In this document: positions 18,240-27,109 of the stretch, in pieces
How the letters are laid out: each line of letters begins with the position of its first letter
Numbering within the stretch: the stretch's first letter is position 1
Assembly: GCF_003072505.1 (NCBI RefSeq)
Contig: NZ_NTGB01000001.1
Coordinates: 756,820-820,819 of the forward strand
From: Polynucleobacter rarus
GTDB taxonomy: Bacteria > Pseudomonadota > Gammaproteobacteria > Burkholderiales > Burkholderiaceae
Reading direction: 5' to 3'
Length of the DNA stretch: 64,000 nucleotides
Position numbers and translations under genes: made by a program
Notes under the pieces: model-generated
Told to the model about the DNA's origin: nothing
The model's database searches: none
The model's input: the letters and a program-made list of their open reading frames with translations, nothing else

Positions 18240-18908
18240 ATGGCAACGAAGACAAATAAAACAACCTTAACAATTAGTAGTAAGAACTATTCTTCATGGT
18301 CACTAAGAGGTTGGTTAATGGTGAAGTTATCAGGCTTATCTTTTGAGGAAGTACAAGTTCAATCAGATAGCATAGAAAATCGTGCAGAACTTTTGTTACT
18401 ATCTCCGTCCATTCTTGTCCCAAGGTTAGATCATCAAGGCTTAAAGATTTGGGATACCTTAGCAATCGGTGAGTATCTCAATGAAATATGTCCTCAGGCA
18501 AAGTTACTGCCAATTAATATGAAGCAAAGAGTTCATTGTCGATCGATTTCAGGTGAAATGCATTCTGGCTTTGCTTCTCTTCGTGCTTCATTACCGATGA
18601 ACTTAAAAGTGAAATTGTCAAACTTTAAAGTATGGTCAAAAGCCCAGCAAGATATTCAACGTATTTTTAGCATTTGGGAGGAATGTCTAACCTTGTATAA
18701 GGGCCCCTTCTTATTTGGTAAAAATCCAACCATCGCAGATGCAATGTTTGCACCTGTTGTGACAAGATTCCAAACCTACAATATTCCATTGTCAGGGAAG
18801 TGTCTGCAGTACAGTAATACGATTTTAGGGATGCCGCAGATGCAGGAATGGGTGATGGGCGCCCTTCAAGAACCCGATGACATTGAAGAACTAGACGTGG
18901 AGTTTTAA
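18240..18908 (+). CDS. Glutathione S-transferase family protein
   Basis: A protein of about 222 residues with a GST fold. The N-terminal thioredoxin-like domain contains TISSKNYSSWSLRGWLMVKL, with the Ser-rich loop where the catalytic residue of this group lies, and SPSILVPRLDHQGLKIWDT with the cis-Pro and glutathione-binding segment. The helical C-terminal domain carries FGKNPTIADAMFAPVVTRF, the family N-capping and hydrophobic-staple motif. I choose ATG at 18240 because GGTGGA lies just upstream; a GTG at 18231 falls inside that site. A cupin gene follows after two bases, so the two are likely co-expressed. The substrate is unknown. Confidence 0.85.
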   Translation: MATKTNKTTLTISSKNYSSWSLRGWLMVKLSGLSFEEVQVQSDSIENRAELLLLSPSILVPRLDHQGLKIWDTLAIGEYLNEICPQAKLLPINMKQRVHCRSISGEMHSGFASLRASLPMNLKVKLSNFKVWSKAQQDIQRIFSIWEECLTLYKGPFLFGKNPTIADAMFAPVVTRFQTYNIPLSGKCLQYSNTILGMPQMQEWVMGALQEPDDIEELDVEF

Positions 18909-18910
18909 TC

Positions 18911-19342
18911 ATGAATAACATTACTGCTTTTGAAAAAACAACAGATTTTTCTCATAATAAACCAGGCGATACAAAGTACCTGCCAGACGGTTTACGCGAC
19001 TTTTTTTTATATCGAGATTTAGGGGTGGCTAAGGCGACACAGGGCAAAGTGATCGCTCATCTTGTCAAAGCTAATTTGCCCCCTAAGGATGGTACGGGTT
19101 GGCACTACCATGTGGCGGATTTTCAAATCGTAATTATGATGAAAGGCTGGGCCAAGTTCATGTATGAAGATAAAGTCACCTTGGTGTCTGCTGGCGATTG
19201 TGTTCACCAAGCCCCTGGCATTGTGCATTATTTATTTGATTACTCGCCTGATATGGAGTATTTAGAAATTGTAGGACCAGCAGATTTCAGCTCAATTCCA
19301 ACTGAAGGCCCATGCGATGTTCCTCCAGTTACGCCGTGGTAA
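18911..19342 (+). CDS. Cupin-domain protein
   Basis: A 143-residue single-domain cupin. The first cupin motif is visible as GTGWHYHVADFQIVIMMKG, with two His that would bind a metal. The second is in SAGDCVHQAPGIVHYLFDYS, with a further His. Single-domain cupins serve as small dioxygenases, isomerases or sensors, and nothing here selects among them. It follows the GST gene by two bases and precedes the PHA depolymerase gene by 16 bases, so the three may form one transcript. Confidence 0.8.
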   Translation: MNNITAFEKTTDFSHNKPGDTKYLPDGLRDFFLYRDLGVAKATQGKVIAHLVKANLPPKDGTGWHYHVADFQIVIMMKGWAKFMYEDKVTLVSAGDCVHQAPGIVHYLFDYSPDMEYLEIVGPADFSSIPTEGPCDVPPVTPW

Positions 19343-19358
19343 AAATTAGGACAACTAT

Positions 19359-20576
19359 ATGATGTATCAAACCTATCAAAATTTTGCTAATTTCGTAGAC
19401 CCATTGAGATGGGCCGCCAAAGAACAAAACAACGCATTAGATCATTATTTTGATAGGTTTATTCCTAAGTCTTTACAAAATATTAAAGCCATTAATGAAC
19501 AAATATCACTAATGGGGTTTACTCATAACCGTCCTGAATTTAATATTCAATTTATTTTCGATTCCGACGAAAATGAAAAAAAAATTGAAGAACATCTTGC
19601 TGTCAAGACTGCTTTTTGTAATTTATTACATTTTAAAAAAGAAGGAGTAGTCGGTGAGCCAAAAGTTTTACTTGTCACGCCGATGTCAGGGCACTTTGCA
19701 ACGCTTCTAAAAGGGACTTTGAAAACTCTTTTAAAAGATCATGAGGTATACATTACTGATTGGATAAATATTAGAGAAGTACCACTGGTAGATGGGGACT
19801 TTAATTTTGATAGTTATGTTGATCACATCATTCAATTTTTAGGATTTATCGGGGAGGATACCCATTTAATGGCAGTTTGTCAGCCTACCGTAGCTGCACT
19901 CGTTGCAACTGCAATATTGTCGGAAGATCGAAGTGCGTTAACACCTGCTTCTTTGATTCTCATGGCAGGTCCGATTGATGTTCGAATGAACCCAACGAAG
20001 GTAAATCAATTAGCTATCCAAAAACCTATCACCTGGTTTAAAAATAAGTTGATTGAGAGTGTTCCTTATCAATGTTTAGGTAAAGGTCGTCGAGTCTATC
20101 CAGGTGTGACACAACTGACAGCATTTATGAATATGAATCTCAACCGTCATCAAGAAACCTTTAAAAAACTCTACAAACTTCGCGTTCAAGGTAAAAATGA
20201 AGAAGCCCAAGTAATTGCTGATTTTTATGAAGAGTATTTCGCCGTAATGGACTTATCGGAGAATTTTTATCTAGAAACCGTAGAAAAAATATTTCAAAAA
20301 ACTGAATTACCTAAAGGTATCTTGGAATGCCAAGGCCGTATTGTTAATCTAAGAGCAATTAAGAAACCTTTTTTATTAACGATTGAGGGCGAGAGAGATG
20401 ATATTTGTGGAATTGGTCAAACCCTAGCCGCACAAGATCTCTGTGCCTTACTACCCGCTTACCGTAAGTCACATCATCTCCAAGCAGGGGTAGGTCATTA
20501 TGGTGTTTTTAATGGCAAACGTTGGGAAAAGTATATCTATCCGATTGTTCGAAACCACATCCAGTCAAGTCTCTAA
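19359..20576 (+). CDS. phaZ: Intracellular polyhydroxyalkanoate depolymerase
   Basis: The 405-residue protein matches intracellular PHA depolymerases of the Cupriavidus PhaZ1 type, which mobilise stored polyhydroxybutyrate granules. The protein begins MMYQTYQNFANFVDPLRWAA, as is usual for the family. The catalytic cysteine, which replaces serine in this family, is Cys174 in MAVCQPTVAALV, and the likely catalytic His lies in GVGHYGVFNGKRW near the C-terminus. There is no signal peptide, consistent with action on cytoplasmic granules. Two ATG codons are adjacent at the start, with TTAGGA upstream. The gene implies that the organism stores PHA, although the synthase genes are not in this window. 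Confidence 0.92.
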   Translation: MMYQTYQNFANFVDPLRWAAKEQNNALDHYFDRFIPKSLQNIKAINEQISLMGFTHNRPEFNIQFIFDSDENEKKIEEHLAVKTAFCNLLHFKKEGVVGEPKVLLVTPMSGHFATLLKGTLKTLLKDHEVYITDWINIREVPLVDGDFNFDSYVDHIIQFLGFIGEDTHLMAVCQPTVAALVATAILSEDRSALTPASLILMAGPIDVRMNPTKVNQLAIQKPITWFKNKLIESVPYQCLGKGRRVYPGVTQLTAFMNMNLNRHQETFKKLYKLRVQGKNEEAQVIADFYEEYFAVMDLSENFYLETVEKIFQKTELPKGILECQGRIVNLRAIKKPFLLTIEGERDDICGIGQTLAAQDLCALLPAYRKSHHLQAGVGHYGVFNGKRWEKYIYPIVRNHIQSSL

Positions 20577-20700
20577 AGGAAAGAACCGCAATCATTTTGT
20601 ATCGGTTGCTGATTCATTAAACATTCAAAATCAGGAAACTTATTTGTTAAGTCCTTAGTAAAGGGATTGCCCTCTTGTAATATTTTTTTGAACCTTTATC

Positions 20701-21714
20701 ATGAGATTTCAATTAAATCGTTTAAGCACCATGATAAAAAATATCTTCCAGAAATTAATCCCCATTTTAATGCTGACATACGCTGCGACTGGATTGAGCC
20801 AAAATACATATCCTAATAAACCCATTCGCTTATTAGTGCCCTATACGCCAGGTGGATCGACAGATATTTTTGCAAGAATGTTGGGTAATAAACTAACCGA
20901 AATTTACAAGCAACCCGTCATTATTGAAAACAAGCCAGGTGCTAGTGGTCAAATTGCGATGGACGTAATGCTCAAAGCTCCTGCCGATGGCTACACGATT
21001 TATTTGGGGAATATCGGTAATTTAGCGGTGAACGTGCCTTTGTTTAAAAACTTATCTTATGACCCACGTAAAGATATTGCCCCAATTTCTAAAATAGCTC
21101 AAGTTACTAACGTGCTTGTTGTGAACTCGAAAATTCCTGTTAAAACAGTTGCGGAATTAATTCAATATGCCAAAGCACGTCCCGGTAAGTTATCGTATAG
21201 TTCCGGCGGAAACGGGAGTGCTGCGCATATTGCGATGGAATACTTTAAATTACAAACCGGGATTGATGTAATTCATATCCCTTATAAAGGAACCTCACCC
21301 GCTGTAACGGATGTCATTGGTGGGCAGGTGGATATGATCATGACAGGATCCCCTCCATTAATGCCCTTTATAGAGGCTGAAAAAGTAAATCCAATTGCGG
21401 TCTCTAGTAGCAAACGAATTGACTCTTTACCTAAATTACCAACAATTGCTGAGTCTGGCATTCCAGAATTGAAGGGCTTTGAAGCAACCCAGTGGTATGG
21501 TGTCGTGGCAAAAGCTGGAACTCCCAAAGAGATTATTGCTATTTTAAATAAGGGTGTTCAAGATACTTTTGGACCTGCTGCAGCGCGAGAGGAAGTAAAA
21601 AAATCGGGAGCAAATGTCGAGTTAGATTCGCCAGAAGAGTTTGCTAATTTTATTCGATCAGAGATTGATCGATGGAGTAAGGTGGTTAAGGCTGCAGGAA
21701 TTACCCCCAGCTAA
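20701..21714 (+). CDS. Bug/TctC family periplasmic solute receptor (stand-alone)
   Basis: A receptor of up to 337 residues with YPNKPIRLLVPYTPGGSTDI, IIENKPGASGQIAMD, ADGYTI and HIPYKGTSPAVTDVIGG. The signal peptide probably begins at the second Met, residue 11, and ends near GLSQN. If the ATG at 20701 is used, the signal has a ten-residue extension. Neither start has a clear ribosome-binding site, so the exact beginning is uncertain. Unlike most other Bug genes here it has no enzyme gene downstream; instead it converges on a predicted outer-membrane protein gene, overlapping it by four bases. Confidence 0.85.
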   Translation: MRFQLNRLSTMIKNIFQKLIPILMLTYAATGLSQNTYPNKPIRLLVPYTPGGSTDIFARMLGNKLTEIYKQPVIIENKPGASGQIAMDVMLKAPADGYTIYLGNIGNLAVNVPLFKNLSYDPRKDIAPISKIAQVTNVLVVNSKIPVKTVAELIQYAKARPGKLSYSSGGNGSAAHIAMEYFKLQTGIDVIHIPYKGTSPAVTDVIGGQVDMIMTGSPPLMPFIEAEKVNPIAVSSSKRIDSLPKLPTIAESGIPELKGFEATQWYGVVAKAGTPKEIIAILNKGVQDTFGPAAAREEVKKSGANVELDSPEEFANFIRSEIDRWSKVVKAAGITPS

Positions 21715-22640
21715 AAGCTAGCTGCAAAACCCAGTGACCAGCCTTGGACATTTTCACCAAATACGTAACGTAACATCATTCTTGCGCGAGTAAAAAATAT
21801 CGCTTTTTGTTCGATATCCAGTTCAAGTCCAGCCCCCAAAGAAGTCAGAAAGTTAAAACCAAGAGCGCCGCGCATATCACCAAGAAATTCGTTATGTGAA
21901 AATTCTGTAACGGATCTGAAGGGCATCCCCCACACCTGATAGCCCAAAGGAACTCTGCGTCTAGCCCATAGACTAATTGATTGGGCGTCTAAATTACCCA
22001 TGACCACGGCATTACTATTAAAACTCGTTAAGTTAATATTGGTGTAACGCAGTTCGATATCAATCTCTTCTTCAGGACGATAGTCTTCATAATCCAACAT
22101 GATAGAGCCGCCTAAGCCATAAGAATTGAGCCTACCACCATCTAGAAAATCAAAATCTTTCCCTAATTTATATTGAATCAGTCTAGATAAAATGGATAAG
22201 TCGCTTTCTACGTGTCCTAGAGAAAGGTTGGCCATTGGTCTAAACTTCAGCTTATCCATCAGTTGGAAATCCCAGCCAATCCCACCAGTGCCTGAAATAC
22301 TATTCCACTTAACAGGAATCAGCTGAGCAACACCTCCTGCACTATTCACAAAGGATGGATCGTATCGATTCAAGGCTAGCGTGCCTTCAACATATAAAGG
22401 AAAACTAGGAGAAAGAGTGCCGCCTCCCCCGAGGGAAGTCATTTGTAAATTAGGGTTTTGAGTTTTTGTGTCTGAAATCGAAATGGAGCCCGTGGTCACA
22501 TCAGGGGTCAATGTCAAGCCATTTACCGTTAAAAAAGCATTTGCTTTATTTTTTAAGTATGCATCTAATATTGAATTGGTTTGAGCAAAGCTCTCATTGC
22601 CAATGATCAATAAAATGAAAATTACAACAATTTGACGCAT
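21711..22640 (-). CDS. Predicted outer-membrane beta-barrel protein, family not recognised
   Basis: A protein of about 309 residues beginning with a classic signal peptide (MRQIVVIFILLIIGNESFAQ). The mature part has alternating hydrophobic strands, Gly-rich turns and many Tyr/Trp residues, and it ends in a phenylalanine after WSLGFAASF. That is the usual C-terminal signature of barrels inserted by the BAM complex. It resembles solitary barrel domains of autotransporter type, but I cannot name a family. A GTG 45 bases upstream would add 15 residues before the signal peptide and is less likely, although neither start has a good ribosome-binding site. It is monocistronic on the minus strand. Confidence 0.6.
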   Translation of the reverse strand: MRQIVVIFILLIIGNESFAQTNSILDAYLKNKANAFLTVNGLTLTPDVTTGSISISDTKTQNPNLQMTSLGGGGTLSPSFPLYVEGTLALNRYDPSFVNSAGGVAQLIPVKWNSISGTGGIGWDFQLMDKLKFRPMANLSLGHVESDLSILSRLIQYKLGKDFDFLDGGRLNSYGLGGSIMLDYEDYRPEEEIDIELRYTNINLTSFNSNAVVMGNLDAQSISLWARRRVPLGYQVWGMPFRSVTEFSHNEFLGDMRGALGFNFLTSLGAGLELDIEQKAIFFTRARMMLRYVFGENVQGWSLGFAASF

Positions 22641-22902
22641 AATAAAATAATAAATTCTTTTGAGGTAGTGTTCTAAAACAATCACTGTAGTGATTGGTTT
22701 AAAAGAAATTTTTTTGAATGTTCAATTTTAATGAATTTTTATGACACTAATTATCTAAATTGGGGATACTTTTCATATAATATTGAAATAGAACCCCTTT
22801 TTTCCGATAAGGACCTTAGGAAAATATAATTTTAATGAGTTATTGCGCTTTAATTCTTGCGGCTAATAACTTCATATTTCATCATTTAACAAGCAAGCAG
22901 AA

Positions 22903-24546
22903 ATGTTTGCTGAAACCCAGCTACAAATTCAACAGGACCCATGCATGAGCTCAGTGAATAATTTTGTTACTAACTTCCATAAATTAGTTCATGTGGGTAT
23001 TGCCCTATCGAGTCAAAAAAATCTTGAAAACTTGTTAGAAGAAATTTTAATATCAGCTATTGATATTACCAATTGTGATAGCGGTACTCTTTATCTAATG
23101 ACTCAGGCTAACGAGTTGCAATGTGAGATTCTTGTTGTTAAAAGTTTGAATATTAAAGAAGGTGGTTCCTCAGGTAAAACAATTGAAATACCCAACAAAC
23201 CCCTCTATCACAGGGATGGCTCACCTAATTTTTTTATTGAGGCAACCCAGGCTGTTCATGAAAACAGAACGATTAATGTTCCAAATGCTTACAAGGAGCT
23301 TCACTTTGACATGGTTTCTCCAAGTCAAGCTGATGAATTAAGAGGGTATAAATCAACTTCTTTTCTAACAACTCCAATGCAGGATCATGAAGGTGAGATT
23401 ATTGGCGTCCTACAATTAATTAATGCCAAGGATCCAGAAACGAATCAAATTATCCCTTTTACATCCGAAGATGAGGAAGTACTTGAAGCCTTAGCTTCAC
23501 AAGCAGCTATTGCATTTAGTAATCGCTTATTAATTTTTCGTTTAGAAAATTTATTCAAAGAATTTATTGATTTAATTAATGGTGCGATTGATGATAAGTC
23601 ACCCTATACAGGCGCACATTGTCGTCGCGTTCCCGAATTAACGAGCATGATTGCAGATGCGGTAAATAATAATGATAAAGGTCCCTTAAAAGATTTCAAA
23701 ATGACCGATGCCGATCGTTATGAGTTACATATTGCTGGCCTCATTCATGATTGCGGTAAAGTTTCCACACCAGTACATATTGTAGATAAAGCAACCAAGC
23801 TGGAAAAAATTTATGATCGAATCGGTGTCTTAGAATTACGTTTAGAAATTATTCGACGGGATTTAGAGATAGCATTTTTAAAAGGAAAATGTTCTGAAGA
23901 GGATTGGAAAAAAATGGAGCATCAATTAATTGATGATATTCAATTTTTGAAAGAGAGTAATGTTGGTTCAGAGTGGATGAGTGATCTCTCGATTCGTCGT
24001 ATCAATCAGATTGCTAAATCCCATCAATGGCAAGATTATCTCAACAACTCTCATGATTTTATTACAGCAGAAGAAGTGGAAAATTTATCAATCCGTTCCG
24101 GAACATTAAATGTTCTAGATCGAAAAATCATCAATCATCACATTGAGGTAACGATTGATATGCTAGAAAACTTAACTTGGCCGAAACATTTACAACGCGT
24201 TCCTGAATACGCGGGAGGACATCATGAAAGAATGGATGGCAGAGGTTACCCCAAAGGACTAACGCGCGATGAAATGTCAGTTCAAGCAAGATGTATGGCG
24301 ATTGCCGATGTCTTTGAAGCATTAACAGCATCTGACCGACCTTATAAAAAAGGTAAAAAGTTAAGTGAGGCTTTGATGATTCTGGGGAAAATGAAACTAG
24401 ATAAACACCTTGATCCAGATATTTTTAATGTATTTGTTTGGGAAAAAGTCTATGAGCAATATGCCAAGAAATTTTTAAAAGTAGAGCAAATTGATTTCAT
24501 TGATGTGTCCCAAATTCCTGGTTACGAAGCCCCACCTCTAGAGTAA
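22903..24546 (+). CDS. GAF domain / HD-GYP domain protein, putative cyclic-di-GMP phosphodiesterase
   Basis: The 547-residue protein has an N-terminal GAF sensor domain (about residues 25-210; NCDSGTLYLM, GEIIGVLQLINAKD). An HD-GYP catalytic domain follows, with the HD pair His282-Asp283 in HDCGK, His pair 412-413, HHE at 440-442 and GYP at 448-450. HD-GYP enzymes degrade cyclic di-GMP. About 125 residues separate HDCGK from the middle His, far more than the roughly 30 usual in this family; the extra part is charged and helical. No membrane helix is seen, so it is cytoplasmic. An ATG at 22945 has a better AGGA site and may be the true start, giving 533 residues. It is a single-gene unit. Confidence 0.85.
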   Translation: MFAETQLQIQQDPCMSSVNNFVTNFHKLVHVGIALSSQKNLENLLEEILISAIDITNCDSGTLYLMTQANELQCEILVVKSLNIKEGGSSGKTIEIPNKPLYHRDGSPNFFIEATQAVHENRTINVPNAYKELHFDMVSPSQADELRGYKSTSFLTTPMQDHEGEIIGVLQLINAKDPETNQIIPFTSEDEEVLEALASQAAIAFSNRLLIFRLENLFKEFIDLINGAIDDKSPYTGAHCRRVPELTSMIADAVNNNDKGPLKDFKMTDADRYELHIAGLIHDCGKVSTPVHIVDKATKLEKIYDRIGVLELRLEIIRRDLEIAFLKGKCSEEDWKKMEHQLIDDIQFLKESNVGSEWMSDLSIRRINQIAKSHQWQDYLNNSHDFITAEEVENLSIRSGTLNVLDRKIINHHIEVTIDMLENLTWPKHLQRVPEYAGGHHERMDGRGYPKGLTRDEMSVQARCMAIADVFEALTASDRPYKKGKKLSEALMILGKMKLDKHLDPDIFNVFVWEKVYEQYAKKFLKVEQIDFIDVSQIPGYEAPPLE

Positions 24547-24667
24547 TTAGGAGTTTGCCTATATCGTTTTGTTCTCTGCCTGAATTTAAAACACTACAGC
24601 CGTTGTGGGTAAAATAGCTTAATAGCATTTTCAGATAAATTAAAAAAGATTAAAGAGATAAATCAAC

Positions 24668-26215
24668 ATGATTGAAACATCCCAAAAAAAATTAAGTGGT
24701 TCCATTATTCGCTTGCACCCTAACGATAATATTGTTGTTGCAAGAGTTGATATGACGATTGGCACTGATGTTCCCAGTGAAAATATGGTCTGTAAAAGCC
24801 AGGTACCTGCCGGTTATAAGATAGCTTCCAGAAAAATTCTCAAGGGTGAGCCAATTCTTAAGTATGCAGTTACTGTTGGTTTTGCAAATACGGATATTGA
24901 ACCCGGTTATATGGTTCATAGTCATAACACGGAGTTTCGTGAGTTTGATCGTGACTATGCCCACGCAAGCGAATTTAAACCCGTCGAAATGATTCCAGAA
25001 AATGAAAGGGCCACTTTTCAAGGATATGTGCGCGCTAATGGTCGTGTCGGCACTCGAAATTTTATTGGTATTCTCTCAACAGTTAATTGCTCGGCAACGG
25101 TCGTGAATAAGATTGCTGATTGGTTTACTCCAGAGCGCCTCAAAGACTTCCCAAATGTGGACGGCGTAGTTGCCTTTAGTCATTCGATTGGTTGCGGTAT
25201 GGAAATGACGGGTGAGCCAATGCAGTTATTGCGTCGAACGATGGCGGGTTATGCTACCCATCCCAACTTGGCTGCTGCCCTGATTATTGGATTAGGTTGT
25301 GAGCGTAATCAATTAAAAGGCTTAATGGAGCAGGAAAATCTGACTGAGGGCTCCAACCTCCATACCTTTATTATGCAAGAGTCTGGCGGAACGACTAAAA
25401 CCATTCAAGCGGGGATTGAAGCAGTCAAAGCACTGTTAGCAAAAGCCAATGATGTCAAACGCGAAACGGTAAGTGCCGCTCATTTAACGGTAGGACTGCA
25501 GTGTGGTGGCTCAGATGGATTTTCTTCCATTACTGCGAATCCGGCACTTGGAGCGGCGATTGATATCCTCGCACGTCATGGTGGCACTGGTATTTTGTCA
25601 GAAACACCAGAAATTTATGGTGTAGAACATACCTTAACCCGTAGAGCGGCAAGCCGTGAAATCGGTGAAAAATTAATTGAAAGAATTCGTTGGTGGAAAG
25701 ACGAGTATTCAGTTGGACGAGATGTGCAAATTAATGGACAGGTAAGCCCAGGTAATCAAGTCGGAGGTTTAGCTAATATTTTTGAAAAGTCACTCGGTTC
25801 TTCCATGAAGGGCGGTACAGGACCTCTAATGGCAGTTTATAAATATGCTGAGCCGGTAACAGCTAAGGGTTTTGTATTTATGGATACACCTGGCTTTGAT
25901 CCGGTTTCAGCTACAGGACAAATTGCTGGTGGTGCTAATTTAGTAGCCTTTACAACGGGTCGTGGATCAATGTTTGGCTCCAAACCAGCACCATGTATCA
26001 AGCTTGCGACCAACTCCCCGATGTATCATCGTTTGACAGATGATATGGATATTAACTGTGGAGAAATTTTAGACGGGACCGCTACTTTACAAGAAATGGG
26101 TCAAAAAATCTTCGAACTATTCCTAAAAGTTGCTTCTGGAGAGCAGTCCAAGAGCGAGGTTTTAGGTCTTGGAGATTACGAGTTTGTTCCTTGGCAAATT
26201 GGTATCATGAGTTAA
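24668..26215 (+). CDS. uxaA: UxaA-family altronate/galactarate-type dehydratase
   Basis: The 515-residue protein has the two-domain layout of altronate dehydratases: an N-terminal SAF domain (about residues 10-95, with VPAGYKIASRKILKGEPI and GYMVHSHN) and a large C-terminal dehydratase domain. The latter shows GYVRANGRVGTRN, FSHSIGCGMEM, GLGCERNQ, LQCGGSDGFSSITANPALG and MDTPGFDPVSATGQIAGG, which hold the metal-binding residues. It would dehydrate a sugar acid to a 2-keto-3-deoxy acid. No uronate isomerase or KDG kinase gene lies nearby, so the physiological substrate is open. It ends at a strong bidirectional terminator. Confidence 0.85.
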   Translation: MIETSQKKLSGSIIRLHPNDNIVVARVDMTIGTDVPSENMVCKSQVPAGYKIASRKILKGEPILKYAVTVGFANTDIEPGYMVHSHNTEFREFDRDYAHASEFKPVEMIPENERATFQGYVRANGRVGTRNFIGILSTVNCSATVVNKIADWFTPERLKDFPNVDGVVAFSHSIGCGMEMTGEPMQLLRRTMAGYATHPNLAAALIIGLGCERNQLKGLMEQENLTEGSNLHTFIMQESGGTTKTIQAGIEAVKALLAKANDVKRETVSAAHLTVGLQCGGSDGFSSITANPALGAAIDILARHGGTGILSETPEIYGVEHTLTRRAASREIGEKLIERIRWWKDEYSVGRDVQINGQVSPGNQVGGLANIFEKSLGSSMKGGTGPLMAVYKYAEPVTAKGFVFMDTPGFDPVSATGQIAGGANLVAFTTGRGSMFGSKPAPCIKLATNSPMYHRLTDDMDINCGEILDGTATLQEMGQKIFELFLKVASGEQSKSEVLGLGDYEFVPWQIGIMS

Positions 26216-26255
26216 TTAGAATCTGCTTCGAAAAACGATTCAAAGGCACTAAAGA

Positions 26256-26289
26256 AAAAGGCTCTTCGTATTGAAACGAAGAGCCTTTT
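26256..26289. terminator. Strong bidirectional terminator between uxaA and the enoyl-CoA hydratase gene
   Basis: AAAAGGCTCTTCGT-ATTGAA-ACGAAGAGCCTTTT is a perfect 14-base stem with a six-base loop, with a T run on the plus strand and, by symmetry, on the minus strand. It serves the convergent genes on both sides. Confidence 0.92.
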
Positions 26290-26305
26290 GGATTTTTAGA
26301 GCAGA

Positions 26306-27106
26306 TTATTTTCCTTGGAAATTGGGGATCCGTTTTTCCATGAAAGCCTTGCGTCCCTCCTGATAGTCTTCGCTCGCAAAACACGCATCCACCATCGATT
26401 TAACGAGTTCAGCATTTTGCTCAGAAGTTGCTTTACGTAGTTCAATCAAGGTTTGTTTAGCCGCAGCAATTGTAATCGGTGCATTAATCGCAACCAACTC
26501 AATGTACTGATTAAATTGCTCTTCAAAATCATTGACAGAGATGACTTGTTTAACTAAGCCAATGCGTTGTGCTTCTTGACCATCAAAGATTCGGGCACTA
26601 AAAAATAAATCAGCAGTATTGGCCGTCCCTACGATTTCGACAAAACGCTTGAGACCGTCCATTGAATAGCCTAAGCCTAATCTGGCTGCGGGCATTCTGA
26701 ACTTAGCATTGTCGGCACAAATACGAATATCACAATTGAGGGCTAGTCCTAAACCGCCCCCCATACAAACGCCTTTGATTTTAGCGATGGTAGGTTTTGG
26801 GCAGTTGACAACGGCTAAATAGCCAGCATCAGTTGCTTTATTGTATTCAGCTGCAGCGTCCCCTGTACGTTTGGTTGCAAATTGAGAAATATCCGCTCCA
26901 GAGATGAATGCTTTTTCCCCAGCACCTGTGATCACAATTAAGCGTACTTCATCATTTTTGACAAATGAGTCAATGATTTTTGGCAGGGCGCACCACATGT
27001 CGTAATTAACGGCATTAAATTTTGACTGATTGTTAAAAACAATGTAACCAACTCGGTTTGCAATGTAATGATCTAATACACCAACGTTTATTTGTTCTTC
27101 TGACAT
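26306..27106 (-). CDS. Enoyl-CoA hydratase/isomerase family protein
   Basis: A 266-residue crotonase-fold protein. It has the oxyanion-hole segment EKAFISGADISQF and the conserved GGGLGLALNCDIRICAD followed by FRMPAARLGLGYS. In canonical enoyl-CoA hydratase two Glu residues do the chemistry; the second region here reads MPAARLGL rather than PEITLGT or PEV, so dehydration or hydration activity is not assured. The reaction could instead be isomerisation, hydrolysis or decarboxylation. It lies three bases downstream of the CoA-transferase gene in the same operon and so probably acts on the CoA ester that enzyme makes. Confidence 0.85.
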   Translation of the reverse strand: MSEEQINVGVLDHYIANRVGYIVFNNQSKFNAVNYDMWCALPKIIDSFVKNDEVRLIVITGAGEKAFISGADISQFATKRTGDAAAEYNKATDAGYLAVVNCPKPTIAKIKGVCMGGGLGLALNCDIRICADNAKFRMPAARLGLGYSMDGLKRFVEIVGTANTADLFFSARIFDGQEAQRIGLVKQVISVNDFEEQFNQYIELVAINAPITIAAAKQTLIELRKATSEQNAELVKSMVDACFASEDYQEGRKAFMEKRIPNFQGK

Positions 27107-27109
27107 GTT

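Noticed and set aside
22776..22781. TATAAT upstream of the GAF/HD-GYP gene
   Set aside because: A perfect -10-like hexamer, but no acceptable -35 box at 16-18 bases and no extended TG; it could be chance in A+T-rich DNA.
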